Assembly: GCA_033398695.1 (NCBI GenBank)
Contig: CM065802.1
Coordinates: 82,756,096 to 82,820,095 of the forward strand
Length of the DNA: 64,000 bases
Direction of reading: 5' to 3'
Source: Orobanche coerulescens
Taxonomy: Eukaryota > Streptophyta > Magnoliopsida > Lamiales > Orobanchaceae
Within the stretch, counting starts at the first letter, position 1. Each line of letters opens with the position of its first letter. Positions 22,745-34,979 of this stretch are shown here, piece after piece. The notes under the pieces were generated by a model. It was given only the letters and a program-made list of their open reading frames with translations, made no database searches and had not been told where the DNA came from. Position numbers and translations under genes: made by a program.

Positions 22745-22788
22745 ACCTGGATCTAACTCAATGGTAAATTCTACCTCACGATCTGGAG

Positions 22789-23320
22789 TTAAACCCGGTA
22801 ACTCATCTGGAAAAACATCTGCGTAGTCTCGACTACCGGAATATTGGCCAATTTAATTGATCGACCCACTGTCTTGGTCATGTAGCACCAATAACCAATA
22901 GATCCCTGATTAAGCAGTTGCACTGCTTTCACAGCACTGATGATTCTCCCGGAACGGCTGGGATTATCACCCTGAAAAATACACTCGAAGCCATCGTCAG
23001 CAGTGACGGTCACCATCAGCTTGCGGACGCTAAGTATGGCATCATGACGATCCATCTAATCGATACCCAAGATTACATCATCTTTTGGTAAATCGACCAC
23101 AATTAAATCTGACAACCACTCACGGTCGTTCATATGAATCGGACAGTTATGAACGATTCCCAACAATTCTTCTACCATCGGGTAGACTAATTACATAAGG
23201 CTCACAATCGATAACATGATCTAATTGCAAACGACTCAAACATGAAGCAGATATAAAGGAATGTGAAGCACCAGTATCAAAAAGAACACATACGGGTTTA
23301 GAGGGAATCTCGAGGGTACC
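22789..23320 (-). pseudogene. Y aspartic protease and linker
   Basis: Active site VLFDTGASHSFISASCLSRL (about 23225-23290) keeps the normal D-T-G-A-S. The C-terminal part (22789-23055) continues in another frame with DRHDAILSV; the stretch between them includes a stop at 23056 where WMDRHD is expected. Confidence 0.8.
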
Positions 23321-23737
23321 TGCAATCATGCTGGCTTCGGGATCATCGACCTTCTTCATCTCATAGACTCTGGGTTTCGCAGTCCCGGTACCAAATGTAC
23401 CAGCTTGATTTCCACGGCCATCCCTCTGTTCGCCCGGTAGTCTGATAGGAAGCGGACGGAGGCACACGGTCCTGAACATAAGACTGAACTGGAGCATGAG
23501 AGGCTACTGGAGTACGCCCTGGTCCACCCCTGCAATAACGAGCACGATGCCCCGCAATTCCACAAGCATGGCATGCAACGACCGGTTTCGGGCACTTGGA
23601 GCTGATGTGCCCCTGATCTCCACAATTATAACACAAAATCGACGAGCTGACCGCTCGAGGATGTGATCCTTTCGATTTTGATGCCGCAGAAGGCTGCTCA
23701 GAAGGATTCTGCACAGACTGGGGTTTCTTGAATGTCC
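23321..23737 (-). pseudogene. Y gag C-terminus (two zinc knuckles)
   Basis: Two CCHC knuckles, CYNCGDQGHISSKC and CHACGIAGHRARYC, in the nucleocapsid part. Upstream gag is cut by W2 after TGTCC (23733-23737), the likely target site. Confidence 0.8.
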
Positions 23738-25169
23738 TGTAACACCCCAAACTGGGCGACTATTACGGTCTGTGGACCCCAGTAGGACACACCAGGCGAA
23801 TGAAAATTAATGACTTAGATAACATAATCGCAGTACCGAACCACATTATATCATCCATTAATCCGATAAGGAGTTTCAAGTACAACATACCCAAGATAAT
23901 ACAGAATACATGTATATTTTATATGAAGATAAAATATCCAACACTGAATGAAACGGAGTATCCAAATGGAAATGTGTAGCGGAAAATAAATGACGACAAC
24001 ATGAATGACTGAAAGGATTGGGGCCCCCTACTAGTATCACTGGGACTCCTCGCCGTCAACGTTCTCTTCCCGTGCTTTTGCCTTGCCATGACCTGAAAAC
24101 AATATCCCCCAACGGGGTCAGTTACACAGAACAACAATCCTCAAGGGTTGAATATACACAATCATGATATATCTCAATTATGATATTAAGCTGAAGAGGG
24201 GCATCGTAGTACGCCCGTAATGGTATGTGCATGTGCACAAGATGAGTGACCGGACACACCCGTCTTTGTACCTAATTAGTCTCATGGAGGTACGCTACCT
24301 TGTGCACAGTCCATTGTGTCGGTGAACCTGAACACATGACCATCATGTGCCCGACTAAAAATCCCACACATCACCACCCGACCATGCAATACGAACCCAG
24401 AAGGTCATATGAACGAGAATGACCATGATGAAAATTAATGAATAATAATTCGACAAAGTCAAGAATGACTCACCGAGATGAAATAATAGTGAAGTGAATG
24501 ATAGCTCAATGAAATGATTGGAACCGTCGTTCCTCGTGAATGAAGTGATTATTCGACAATTACAAGTCTCAATACGGTTAATACATTATGAATGAGTTAT
24601 GATTATGAATGAACAACAACGAAAGGAATGAATATCCTTTTAATCGAGTAAGAATTAACTTACACAACACCGGTGAAAAATGTCCTTCCATGAACAAACG
24701 TCCTAAATGGGATGTCGCTCACTCGAACAATCTTGAATAACACAATTACCAACAATCCATTCAACATACGAATCAAACACGATTATAACTGACTCAAAAC
24801 GTCGATACGACTAAACCAAGTTCATTGGGGCATTATATCAAACACGTTGTAACCAATCTTCGATTGTTTACAACCAATCCTTAACTATACCAATATCAAA
24901 TCCCCAAAGAGCATTCCAAACTGACAAAATATCTTCAATACAATCAGTAATCCAATATGAATATCTAAATTCGTGATTACAACAACAACTAATCGAAAAC
25001 CCCCAAATCCAACTCAATATTCAAGGTGTTCTTGAATAACCCTTCAATAATCCAATGAATATTCATACACACTCAAAATCATACGTATATCTCTTCATAC
25101 AACATGATTATAATGTCCAAAACATCATATCTCAACACAACATCGAAATCCAAGATGTTGAAGAATATT

Positions 25170-25366
25170 ACCTTTGAAGATCCAAATACTTTGATCTAGT
25201 GAAATCGTGTTAAATCGACTATCCGAGCTTCACAAACGAATGAAGATGATGAAAACCGAACACCCAAGTGATTGATGATGAAAAATCTCTCCCTCAAGCT
25301 CTCTCTCGGAACAAGGTGAAGAAATGATAGAAATGAGCTCAAAGTCCCATCCAAGTCCTTTAAATA
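25170..25366 (-). promoter_or_regulatory. W2 TATA-like box and leader splice donor
   Basis: On the minus strand, TATTTAAA (25366-25359), then a GAGAGAGAGC leader, then TTCAAAG|GTAATATTC (donor GT 25171-25170). Confidence 0.5.
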
Positions 25367-25375
25367 CAACCATGG

Positions 25376-25839
25376 TTACGGCCGTAACTCGGCCCACTTA
25401 TGGCCGTAACATCCCAAGTCAACGGCCTTACGGCCGTAACCAGCCACTTCATACGGGCGTAACTCACCCTCTTCCAAACACCTGCCGACAGTCATACGGC
25501 CATACCGCGCATGCCTTACGGGCGTAACTAGCCTGTTACGGCCGTACTCGACAAGGCTTACGGGCGTACGACACCTTCGTCGAAACTGACCAGGCACCCA
25601 GATCGTAATGTACGACCGTATCCAGCCAAACCTTACAACCGTACCTGCCTCATCTTACGGCCGTATGCCGCAACCCTTACAACCGTAGGCCCTCCTCGTC
25701 CGACAATTCCTGAAAATCACGAACACCTCTTACGGCCGTAGCCTGCCTACCTTACGGCCGTATCTCGTCTTCGGCCAAAACAACCATAAGCCGACGAATG
25801 CATGTTACGGCCGTAATTTATGATTAGTTACGGCCGTAA
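25376..25839 (-). promoter_or_regulatory. W2 phased palindrome array, TTACGGCCGTAA x16
   Basis: Site starts: 25376, 25398, 25428, 25451; 25494, 25516, 25536, 25558; 25610, 25633, 25655, 25677; 25730, 25752; 25805, 25828. Spacing is mostly 20-23 bp in groups (one gap of 30), with 43-53 bp between groups. The nearest site is about 10 bp from a TATTTAAA box (25366-25359, minus strand). Confidence 0.8.
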
Positions 25840-26224
25840 CTCGTTGCTGGAAGTGACGAAAAGCGACAACTCCGTCTACTCGCTACAAACGGTGAATGAT
25901 CCGACAACAAAACTTGTATGAATGTAATTAAGTCCAATAACACATGATAGATGATACTTCCAATCGCAAGACTACCATTAACGATAATTATGATAATACT
26001 CTCGTCTCGATCCTCAAACGGAGATGAATGACGATCGGTAACTGATACACGGTTACAAATTGCCAATGATGAACACAAATGAATGAATCATGAATGATGA
26101 GTGATTATTAATGAGTGAAAATTACTGAGTGGCAATTACTGACTGATAATTACTGAATGATAATGAATGAATTACAATCGGGTATTACATACTCCCTCCC
26201 TTAAAAAGAGTTTCGTCCTCGAAA

Positions 26225-27688
26225 CTAAGGGTTAAACAACTCGGGATAACTCTCCCGCATGCTATCCTCGGTTTCCCAAGTAGCCTCTTCGACTCCGTGT
26301 CTAGACCACTGAATCTTGACCAAAGGAATCGTCTTGTTCCTCAACTGTTTGATTCGCCACTCTAAAACTCGTATAGGACATTCCTCATATGAATGATCAT
26401 CCGCGATCTCAATTTCATCGAACTGAAGTATGTGACTCGGGACGGCAACATACTTCCGCAACTGAGAGACATGAAACACACTATGAATTCGGCTCAACGC
26501 CGGAGGTAAAGCCAATCGATAAGCCAGACTGCCTACTCGATCCAAAATCTCAAATGGCCCAATGAATCTCGGACTCAAATTCCCCCGTTTTCGGAATCGG
26601 AAAATACCTCGAGTCGGGGATACCTTGACCAACACGTGGTCACCTGTCTCGAACTCTAGTGGTCGACGACGATTATCTACATATGATTTCTGTCGACTCT
26701 GAGCGGTCAACAAACGACTCCTGATCAAAGCTACCTTCTCACGAGCGGCTATGAGCATATCGGTCTCGGTACCGATTGATTCTGATAAATCATCCCAACA
26801 CAAAGGAGATCGACAACGACGACCGTACAAGGCCTCGTAAGGTGCCATCTTAATTGAAGCATGTAAACTATTACTGTACGTGAACTCAATCAGCGGTAGT
26901 TGGGCTTCCCAATCGTCTTTCCAATCGAGGACGCATGCCCTAAACATGTCCTCCAATGTCTGAATAGTCCTCTCTGATTGTCCGTCGGACTGAGGATGAA
27001 AAGCGGTGCTGAGATTAAGCTGAGTTCCCATAGCACGATGAATTGATTTCCAAAAATGTGACACGAATCATCCGTCACGATCGGAAACGATACTCTTAGG
27101 AGTACCATGCAATCTCACTATCTCTTTGATGAACAACTGGGCAAGTGTCTCGGGACCCCACGTATCCTTAATCTCGAGGAAATGAGCTGACTTAGTTAAA
27201 CGGTCCACAACTACCCAAATTGTATTCATGCCACGACGACTCGTCAGCAAACTCGTGATGAAGTCCATAGAAATATCTTCCCACTTCCACTCTGGAATAG
27301 GGAGCGGTTTGACATACTGCGGTCGATGTTCTATCTTGACTTGCTGACAGGTTAAACATCTCGAAACAAATTCTGCGACTTCTCGCTTCATATTACTCCA
27401 CCAGTAATTTTGTTTCAAGTCCTTGTACATCTTTCTAGACCCCGGATAAATGGAGTAAAGGGTAGCATGAGCTTCTCTCAAAATTGAGTTTTTCAACTCG
27501 TTATTCGCCGGTACGCATAACCGATTCTTAAATCGCAGTAGTCCATCCTCGTGGAGCACAAATCCAGGGGCTTTCCCCTGAGCCACATCCTCACGGATGC
27601 ACAACAATGATGGGTCTGAACCCTGATTCACTCTGATCGCCTCCTTAAGTGGCGATGTAATCTCTAATATGCAAAGTTGTCCTTGCAC
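26225..27688 (-). pseudogene. W2 integrase with chromodomain
   Basis: One frame with a single stop at about 27066 (TGA in place of the Arg of SDRDGRF, consistent with CGA deamination). It has the zinc region (CLTCQQVK), DDE core (MDFITS, SDRDG, GQSERTIQ), the [10 protein letters not shown] linker and a complete chromodomain ending YPELFNP. Length is normal for the group. The PPT (CTTTTTAAGGGAGGGAGTA) follows before the LTR at 26189. Confidence 0.88.
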
Positions 27689-27699
27689 TCACTGAAGCC

Positions 27700-29057
27700 A
27701 GACCTCGATCTCGGGTCTAAGAAATTCCTGCTGAAGCTTCTTCTGAACTGTTAAACGAGCAAGCATTTGCTCCTGAACGGACTTACGACTCAAGGCATCG
27801 GCAACCACGTTTGCCTTACCCGGGTGATATAGGATCTCGATATCATAATCTTTGATTAGTTCCAACCACCGCCTCTATCGCATATTTAACTCCTTCTGAG
27901 TAAATATATACTTCAAACTCTTATGATCGGTGAATATGTGACAGCTGACGCCATAAAGGTAATGATGCCAAATCTTCAATGCGAAAACCACGGCTGCTAG
28001 CTCCAGGTCGTGGGTCGGATAATTAACCTCGTAAGGTCTCAATTGCCGTGAAGCATAGGCAATAACCTTCCCATTCTGCATTAATACACAACCCAGACCG
28101 TATCCGGATGCGTCACTATAAACCACAAATCCTTCCGTCCCTTGTGGCAAGGAAAGGACAGGTGCTGAAATTAACCGGCTCTTGAGTTCCTCAAAACTCC
28201 GTTGATACGTGTCGGACCACGTGTATTTCTTATCCTTTCGCAAAAGGTTCGTCATTGGATGAGCGATTTTAGAAAATCCTTCCACAAACTGCCGATAATA
28301 ACCGGCTAATCCGAGAAAGCTTCGGATTTCCTTAACATTCTTTGGAGGTAACCAATCTCGGATAGCCTCCGTCTTCTGAGGATCAACACGCACAGCGTCT
28401 GATGAAATTACATGCCCGAGAAACGTCACTTCGGACATCCAGAACTCACATTTGGAAAACTTTCCATAAAGTTGCTCTCGTCTCAACACGTCGAGCACCT
28501 GATGAAGGTGAAACGCGTGCTCCTCCCGGTCACGAGAATAAATTAAAATGTCATCAATGAAGACAACCTGGCCCGATCCAAAAAGTCGATGAAAACCCGA
28601 TTCATTAACTCCATGAATACCGCAGGTGCATTAGTTAACCCAAACGGCATTACCACGAACTCATAATGACCATAGCGTGTACGAAATGATGTCCTTGCGA
28701 TATCCGACTCTCGAATTCGCAACTGATGATATCCAGATCTTAAGTCGATCTTGGAAAATACTGAAGCTCCCTGAAGTTGATCTAAGAGATCATCAATACG
28801 GGGTAGAGGATACTTATTCTTGATCGTCACCTGTTCAACTCCCGATGATCAATACACAAGCGAAACGAACCATCCTTCTTCTTGAGAAACAACACTGGTG
28901 CTCCCCACGGGGACGCACTCGGTCGGATATAACCTTTCTCGAATAATTCCTCAAGTTGATTCTTCAACTCCTACATTTCGATCGGGGCCATCCGATACAG
29001 TGCCTTCGATATTGGAGACGTGCCGGGCTCCAACTCAATCGTGAATTCCACATCTCT
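27700..29057 (-). pseudogene. W2 reverse transcriptase-RNase H
   Basis: RT fingers and palm (28543-28830) and palm-thumb plus RNase H (27875-28498) lie in different frames; the break falls in the VVFIDD catalytic segment near 28560. RNase H shows [25 protein letters not shown] and TDHKSLKYI. The 27689-27874 stretch has further stops. Confidence 0.82.
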
Positions 29058-29576
29058 CTATGAAGGTAAACCAGGTAACTCGTTTGGAAACACATCGGCA
29101 TATTCTCTCACTACCGGAATATCCGCCAACATTATTGATGATTTCTCGGTTTTGGTCATAAAGCACCAATAACCAACACACCACTGACTAAGTAATTTCA
29201 CTGCTTTCATCAAATTAATGACTTTACCAGAACAGCCGGGATTACCTCCATGAAAAACACATTCGACCCCATCGTCTGAAATGATAGTGACCATACGCTT
29301 ATGGACACTAATGATGGCATCGTGATGATCCATCCAATCAATACCCAAAATGACGTCGTCTCTCGGTAAATCTACCACGATTAGGTCTGCTAACCTATCA
29401 CGGCCATGCAGTTGAATCGGACAATTCTTAATCTCACGATTTCTGATAATTCGTCTACCATCAGGTAGACCAATGACATACGGCTCACAACTAGTAGCAC
29501 TACCCAGACGTAGTCTACTCAAACATGATTCGGAAATGAATGAATGTGATGCACCAATATCAAAAAGGGTACACAC
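29058..29576 (-). pseudogene. W2 aspartic protease
   Basis: 172-codon frame with TLFDIGASHSFISES: the catalytic Asp is kept but the usual Thr/Ser is Ile, which may impair activity. VILGIDWMDHHDA and the pol linker to ADVFPNELPGL follow. Confidence 0.82.
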
Positions 29577-29774
29577 AGGTTGAAATAAAATATCGAGTGT
29601 ACCTCAGATCATCCGGGCCTCCGTATCATCGGTCTTCTTCATCTCATAAATTTGGGGCTTGCCGGACCCCGAACCGGATGCTCCCGTCTGATAGATCTTG
29701 GCTCCGCCTTTGTTTGCTCCCGTCGTCTTGAATGACGCAGACTGAGTGGCCTATTACAGTGCCGATACCGACTC
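29577..29774 (-). pseudogene. W2 gag tail joined to PBS remnant
   Basis: Gag is reduced to its last codons before protease, then homology to W3 stops near 29750 and a degenerate PBS (minus CGGTATCGGC, 29770-29761) appears four bases before the LTR. Most of gag and the leader are therefore deleted. Confidence 0.65.
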
Positions 29775-30069
29775 TGTAACACCCCAAACTAGGTGACTAT
29801 TACAGTGCCATGGACCCCCGACTGGGACCCACCAGGCGAATGAAAATTAATGACTTAGATAACATAATCGCAGTACCGAACCACATTATATCATCCATTA
29901 CTCCGATAAGGAGTTCAAGTATAACATACCCAAGATAATACAGAATACATGTATATTTTATATGAAGATAAAATATACAACACTGAATGAAACGGAGTAT
30001 CCAAATGGAAATCTGCAGCGGAAAATAAATGACGTCAACATGAATGACTGAAAGGATTGGGGCCCCCTA
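29775..30069 (-). repeat. W2 5' LTR, terminal fragment
   Basis: First 295 bp (plus-strand order) match 23738 onward. It is interrupted by V after CCCTA (30065-30069); the uninterrupted site is visible in the W2 3' LTR at 24026-24030. Confidence 0.85.
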
Positions 30070-30919
30070 TGTAACACCCCCAAAACCATACAGGAATATT
30101 ACAGTGCCGTGGGCCCAGTATTGGAATCCACAAGGCTAAAATCATTTTCGCAAACATTTAAAAATGCAAAAAGGCCCTTTTGAAAGTACATGCACACACA
30201 GTGGATAAAAACACAGTTCAAAGAATACCGAAAAGCCATTTAGAAACATACACACACAGCGGATAAAAACATAATTAAATACATTTGCAGCAGAATTAGA
30301 AAAACCAAAAAAGAATACACAAGCCCAACAATCACACCATAGCCACTATCACCGGAAAGCTCATCCCTTCACGACCGTTACTAGCTCGAACTCCGAGTAC
30401 CTAAAAGATAAAGCCCACGAAGGGGTCACCCATAATACTCAACAATGATAACGATCACATCACAAAAACAATACATATCAATATAATTACGAGGTAAGAA
30501 TAATCCAGTGTAACCTTACTCATCCATCACTATCCATATCAAATCAGTTCTTACCATAATCCACGTCCCGCGTCCTTAAGTAATGAACGAATTCAAAAGT
30601 AATCACCTGTACTGTATCCGAAACACTACCAAGATTTTCAAACATAAACATATCTCGAGTATAGAATAATCTGGTCAAGTTCGATTCTGCCGGCTGGGTC
30701 GCACAATCGGATCCCAACACTGATAGAAACTGATATCACACGATACATCTGCAAATCAACCGTTCCGAAACAATGGCAAGTCCCGGATATCAATACAAAG
30801 CATGAATGCTCACACAATCAATAATGATAAACAATCGATGTATCACAACGGAAATATCAATGACATGATATTTCCACACAAGATCGACAAAGGATCAACC
30901 ACGGACGAGAATACCATGA

Positions 30920-31170
30920 TCTGGTAACTCCAACAAGATCAACGAAGAATCAATATCCGAGAATACCGACGACACGGTAAGGATCAACGAAGAATCAATA
31001 ACCAGGAATACCGACGACACGGTAAGGATCAACGAAGAATCAATAACCGAGAATACCGATGACACGGTAATGATCAATGAAGAATCAAGAATCGAGAATA
31101 CCGACGACACGGTAAGGATCAATGAAGAATCAATAACCGAGAATACCGACGATACGGTAAACTCCAACAA
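30920..31170. repeat. 45-bp minisatellite in V LTR
   Basis: Five to six copies of a 45-bp unit (AAGGATCAACGAAGAATCAA...GACACGGT). The unit length is a multiple of three, so one strand reads as a 15-residue repeat without stops; no protein is implied. The second copy of the array is at about 45900-46130. Confidence 0.85.
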
Positions 31171-32084
31171 GACTAATAAGAGTCGACAACCAGAAATACC
31201 AACGATACGATAAACTTCAATAAGATCAATAAAGGGTCAACAACCGAGAATACTGACGACACAGTAAACTCTAGCAAGATCAATAAGGACCAACAACCAG
31301 GAATACCAACGATACGGTAAACTCCAACAAGAACAATAAGGAATCGACAACCGAGAGTACCAACAACACGGTAAACTCCAACAACATCAATCAAGGACAA
31401 ATAACCAAGAATACCAACGGTGGGACAACTCCTAAACGGAATCAATAAGGATCAATAACGAACGAGATTACCAATGACAGGGTGAACTCCAAACGAGATT
31501 TATAAAGGATCAATATCAATGAGTTGACCATCGATATGGTAACTCCGAATGAGATTAGTAAAGGTTCAATGGAGACAGATACACGAGAGAATAAAATCGT
31601 CAACCATATACAAATCATATATACGGGATTTCAAAGACAATCTGAATATTGAACAGATCCAATTATACATGGACTGTGAACGACCAATCAATAAGACTCA
31701 AGATGGACGTCACGATACGCTCGATCCAGACATGTGTCCGTGTACAATCCAACCACGGGTATTGATCAATACACATGTGGTCTCGTACCTAATCAGCCTC
31801 ACGAAGTACGTCTCGTGTGCACGGTTCAATATGAGGTCGAAACCAACATATGCTACACGTGTCCGTCCCGAAAATCCTACACATGAACGATCAGAACGTA
31901 TCTGACTCCAGATATGCCACAATACAACATGACAACAGATCTCGAAGAAACGCATATCCAACAAGGATCAGAAGATTTTCCAAGAGGGCAATAATAACTC
32001 GATCATGAAAGACCGACACGATCACAATGTCGTATTCCGTCAGATAATAGTTCACATCATGCTCAACAATACACATAATAATAG

Positions 32085-32275
32085 CACATAAACTCCCAAG
32101 GGACAACCAAGGGTCACGGAAGCATCTACTCAGGAATACTCCGGACAATATCACATAAACTCCCAAGGCGGCGTAGAGGTCACGTAAGCATCTACTCGGG
32201 AATACTCTGACAATATCACATAAACTCCCAAGGCGGCCGAGGTCACTAAGCATCTACTCAGGAATACTCTGGACA
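32085..32275. repeat. 68-bp tandem repeat in V LTR
   Basis: Three units of about 68 bp (ACATAAACTCCCAAGG...), the last two shortened. The same repeat occurs at 9412-9600 and about 47050-47250. Confidence 0.8.
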
Positions 32276-32524
32276 TAGGTGCCATTTAGGTCTTATCTCC
32301 TAACACATTTCCATTCGCGTACCATACAGGTTTTATCCCCAACACATCGCCCGCACAGATTACGGCTCAAAGAAAGAGCACACCACAAAACGTAACAAAC
32401 AATGGTGCACATTCACCGCATAAAATATCAACACACACATGCAATAATGCAACATGATGATTATCATAATCTAACAATATTAATTTACCTCAAGCTGGAG
32501 ATGCTAACCTTTCCACGACCAACC

Positions 32525-34945
32525 TGTAACACCCCAAACTAGGCGGATATTACAGTGCCGTGGACCCCCGACTGGGACCCACCAGGCGAATGAAAATGAA
32601 TGAATTATACAGGTAAATGTAGTACCGAACCACATTACAACATCAATTACTCCGATGAGGAGTTTTATACAACACACCTGTGATGATATCAATACCAGTA
32701 TATTTTATATGGAGATAAAATATACAACAATGAGTGAGATGAATACTCAAACGGAATGTCTGCAGCGGAATAAAATAAAAGAAACATAATGACTGAAAAG
32801 ACTGGGGCCCCCTACTAGTATCACTGGGACTCCTCGCCGTCACCGTGCTCTCCCCGTGCCTTAGCCTTGCCATGACTAAAACAAGATCCCCAATGGGGTC
32901 GGATTACGTAACAACAATCCTCAAGGGTTGAAAATACACAATCATGATATGTCTGGAATTATGAATTATCCTGTCGAAACATACGCAATCAAACATGCTA
33001 TATAAATCGACTATCAGTACGGCTCAAAGGAATGGCGCCACACAACGTCTGGGATGGAAATGTGTCCGTACACAAGCCACCATCACACGTGGTCTTGTGC
33101 CTAATCAGTCTCACGAAGCAATCGACTCGTGTGCACAGTCCAATGTGAGGCCAACAACCACCACACGACATAATTGTGCCCGACATGAAAATCCTACACA
33201 TTCCAACCGGCACGCCAGTATGACCCGGAATGTCACAATATGGCAAAAGTGACAACGAAAATGAATAATGACTTACCAAGGTTAAATGATGGTGAAATGA
33301 ATGATAGCTCAATGGAATGATCGGAACCGTCGTTCCTTATGACTGAGGTGATTAATTGACAATGACAAGTTTTGATACGGTTAATACAATGATGAATGAG
33401 TTACGATTATGAATGAACAACAACAAAAGGAATGAATATCCTTTTAACCGAGTAAGAATTAACTTACACAATACCGATGAAGAATGTCCTTCCACGAACA
33501 ACGTCCTAAATGAAAAGTCGGTCGCTCGAACAACCTTGAACATCAATAGTTACCAACAACCGATCAATACACGACTCAAATACGATCATAACCGACCCAA
33601 ACGTCGATACAACAATATCCGAACTCGTAGATGTACTCTAACGAAAACGTTGAGATACCCGTTGGTTAAAACCAAACCCAAATGATCGAACCAACTCCAA
33701 CATGATTGATTCAAACCAGCAAAACATTATCAATGATATCAATAATCTCATAGAAATCCACAATCCAAGTTTATAGTAACGACAATCGGAAATCCCCAAA
33801 ATAACCGAAGTCAACCCCAAGGGTTCTTGGAATAATTCCGAAAATAACCATTAAATCCGTAGGAATATATTTATCCAAGTTAGATAATCCATAACTAACA
33901 TATTCCAATGATAATCCAAGCTTACACGAAGAAATCGGAAGGAAAACCCAAAAATCCGAAATTCTAGATCCAAGAGATTAATACCTTTGATTCGATGTGA
34001 TGAAGATGATGAAATGATGATCAATCCGAAAGATGAGCTTGAAGATGATGATTGATGATTACGACTCGAAGAATCCTCTCCGAATCGCTCGAAATCGCCC
34101 AAAATTACCGAAGGAATGAAATGAGATGAATAAATGACGAACTCTGACTAAACTGTCCAATTTATAGTCAGTCCAGGTTAGCGTGCGCTAGCCCTTGTGC
34201 GTAGCGTGCGCTAACGAGTAATTTGGGTAGTCCAGTACCCACTGTCCGAACACGGTAGCGCGCGCTACGTACCTTCTTGTAGCGTGCGCTACGGCCATAC
34301 TACTAGCGTGCGCTATCGAAATATTGATGCCCAGTACTGGAGTCCAGAAAACTGTCTGACCTCTGATCTGACCCCGATAGCGTGCGCTACAACCATTGTT
34401 TAGCGTGCGCTAATATATCGGTTGCGTACGCTAACAACAATACATAGCGTGCGCTATGAATAAATCCAGTGCAGTCCAGTAGCCACTGGACTCAACCTGA
34501 TCCGTCCCTAGCGCGCTACTCCACACATATAGCGTGCGCTACTACAACCCGTTAGCGCGCTACTTACCACTCGTAGCGTGCGCTACCTATAACCCACTGC
34601 GGTCGGTACCTTCCGGATCGCAATGAGGTAACCTTAGCGTGCGCTAAAGCTGAGTGGTAGCGTGCGCTACCTATACCCAAATAACGTACGCTAAAAGGAG
34701 TATGTAGCGTGCGCTACTCCTCATGCACAGCTCGCAACGAAAATGACAATGATGATAAACACGGCACGAAACTCCAATCAGATTAGTGATGAATGACGAT
34801 TGATACACGATACAATTACTCTGAATGATGAATACCATGACTGAATATGAGTGACAAATGATCAATAATGAATGAAATTACTGAGTATCAATTACTGAAT
34901 GATAAATACTGAATGATAATTACTGAATTACAACCGGGTATTACA
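32525..34945 (-). repeat. W3 3' LTR
   Basis: 2421 bp. Palindrome array TAGCGTGCGCTA at 34179-34716; TATAAAT at 34166-34160 (minus strand); donor CAAAG|GTAT at 33985/33984. Relative to the 5' LTR it lacks one 23-bp palindrome unit near 34316. Confidence 0.92.
34179..34716 (-). promoter_or_regulatory. W3 3' LTR phased palindrome array
   Basis: Same array as W1, read from the other strand. First sites at 34179, 34202, 34256, 34280 and 34304 give spacings of 23, 54, 24 and 24. The CTGGACT-containing dyads lie in the spacers between groups. Confidence 0.75.
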
Positions 34946-34979
34946 TACACCCCCCCTTAAAAGAGTTTCGTCCCCGAAA

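Larger units (their letters stand above)
21783..23737 (-). mobile_element. Y: truncated chromovirus-like gypsy element
   Basis: Left end is an LTR terminus (TGTAACAGCCC...) of about 190 bp joined directly to RT at about 21975, so RNase H, integrase and most of the 3' LTR are deleted. Protease and the gag zinc knuckles follow. W2 interrupts gag at 23738; the 5' part of Y must lie beyond the window. Confidence 0.8.
23738..26189 (-). repeat. 3' LTR of W2
   Basis: 2452 bp between TGTAACACCCC and GGGTATTACA (plus-strand reading). Its ends and U5 are homologous to W1/W3, but U3 carries TTACGGCCGTAA rather than TAGCGYRCGCTA palindromes. It pairs with the 5' LTR fragment at 29775, with which it shares subfamily-specific sequence (ACTTAGATAACATAATCGCA). 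Confidence 0.9.
30070..32524 (-). repeat. V 3' LTR, part 1
   Basis: Begins TGTAACACCCCC. It holds the 45-bp minisatellite (30920-31170), degenerate copies to 31430, and the 68-bp tandem repeat (32085-32275). It ends at the W3 target site CAACC (32520-32524). No gene seen; the open frame over the minisatellite is a repeat artefact. Confidence 0.85.

Noticed and set aside
25376..25839. Centromeric or telomeric satellite
   Set aside because: The repeats are confined to LTR promoters, are short and interspersed, and no telomere motif or long satellite monomer is present.
29775..30069. A separate LTR insertion into W2 gag
   Set aside because: A degenerate PBS lies directly before it and its sequence matches the W2 3' LTR subfamily, so it is the element's own 5' LTR next to an internal deletion.
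30895..31170. Repetitive protein of about 90 residues with a 15-residue period
   Set aside because: It is the translation of a 45-bp minisatellite whose unit length is a multiple of three; it lies in a LTR and its copy at 45862 behaves the same way.
33413..33685. A 90-codon frame identical at 33413, 41022 and (reverse) 16809, suggesting a conserved gene
   Set aside because: It is antisense inside the W LTR; identity reflects recent LTR copies. No domain, no codon bias and no independent conservation.
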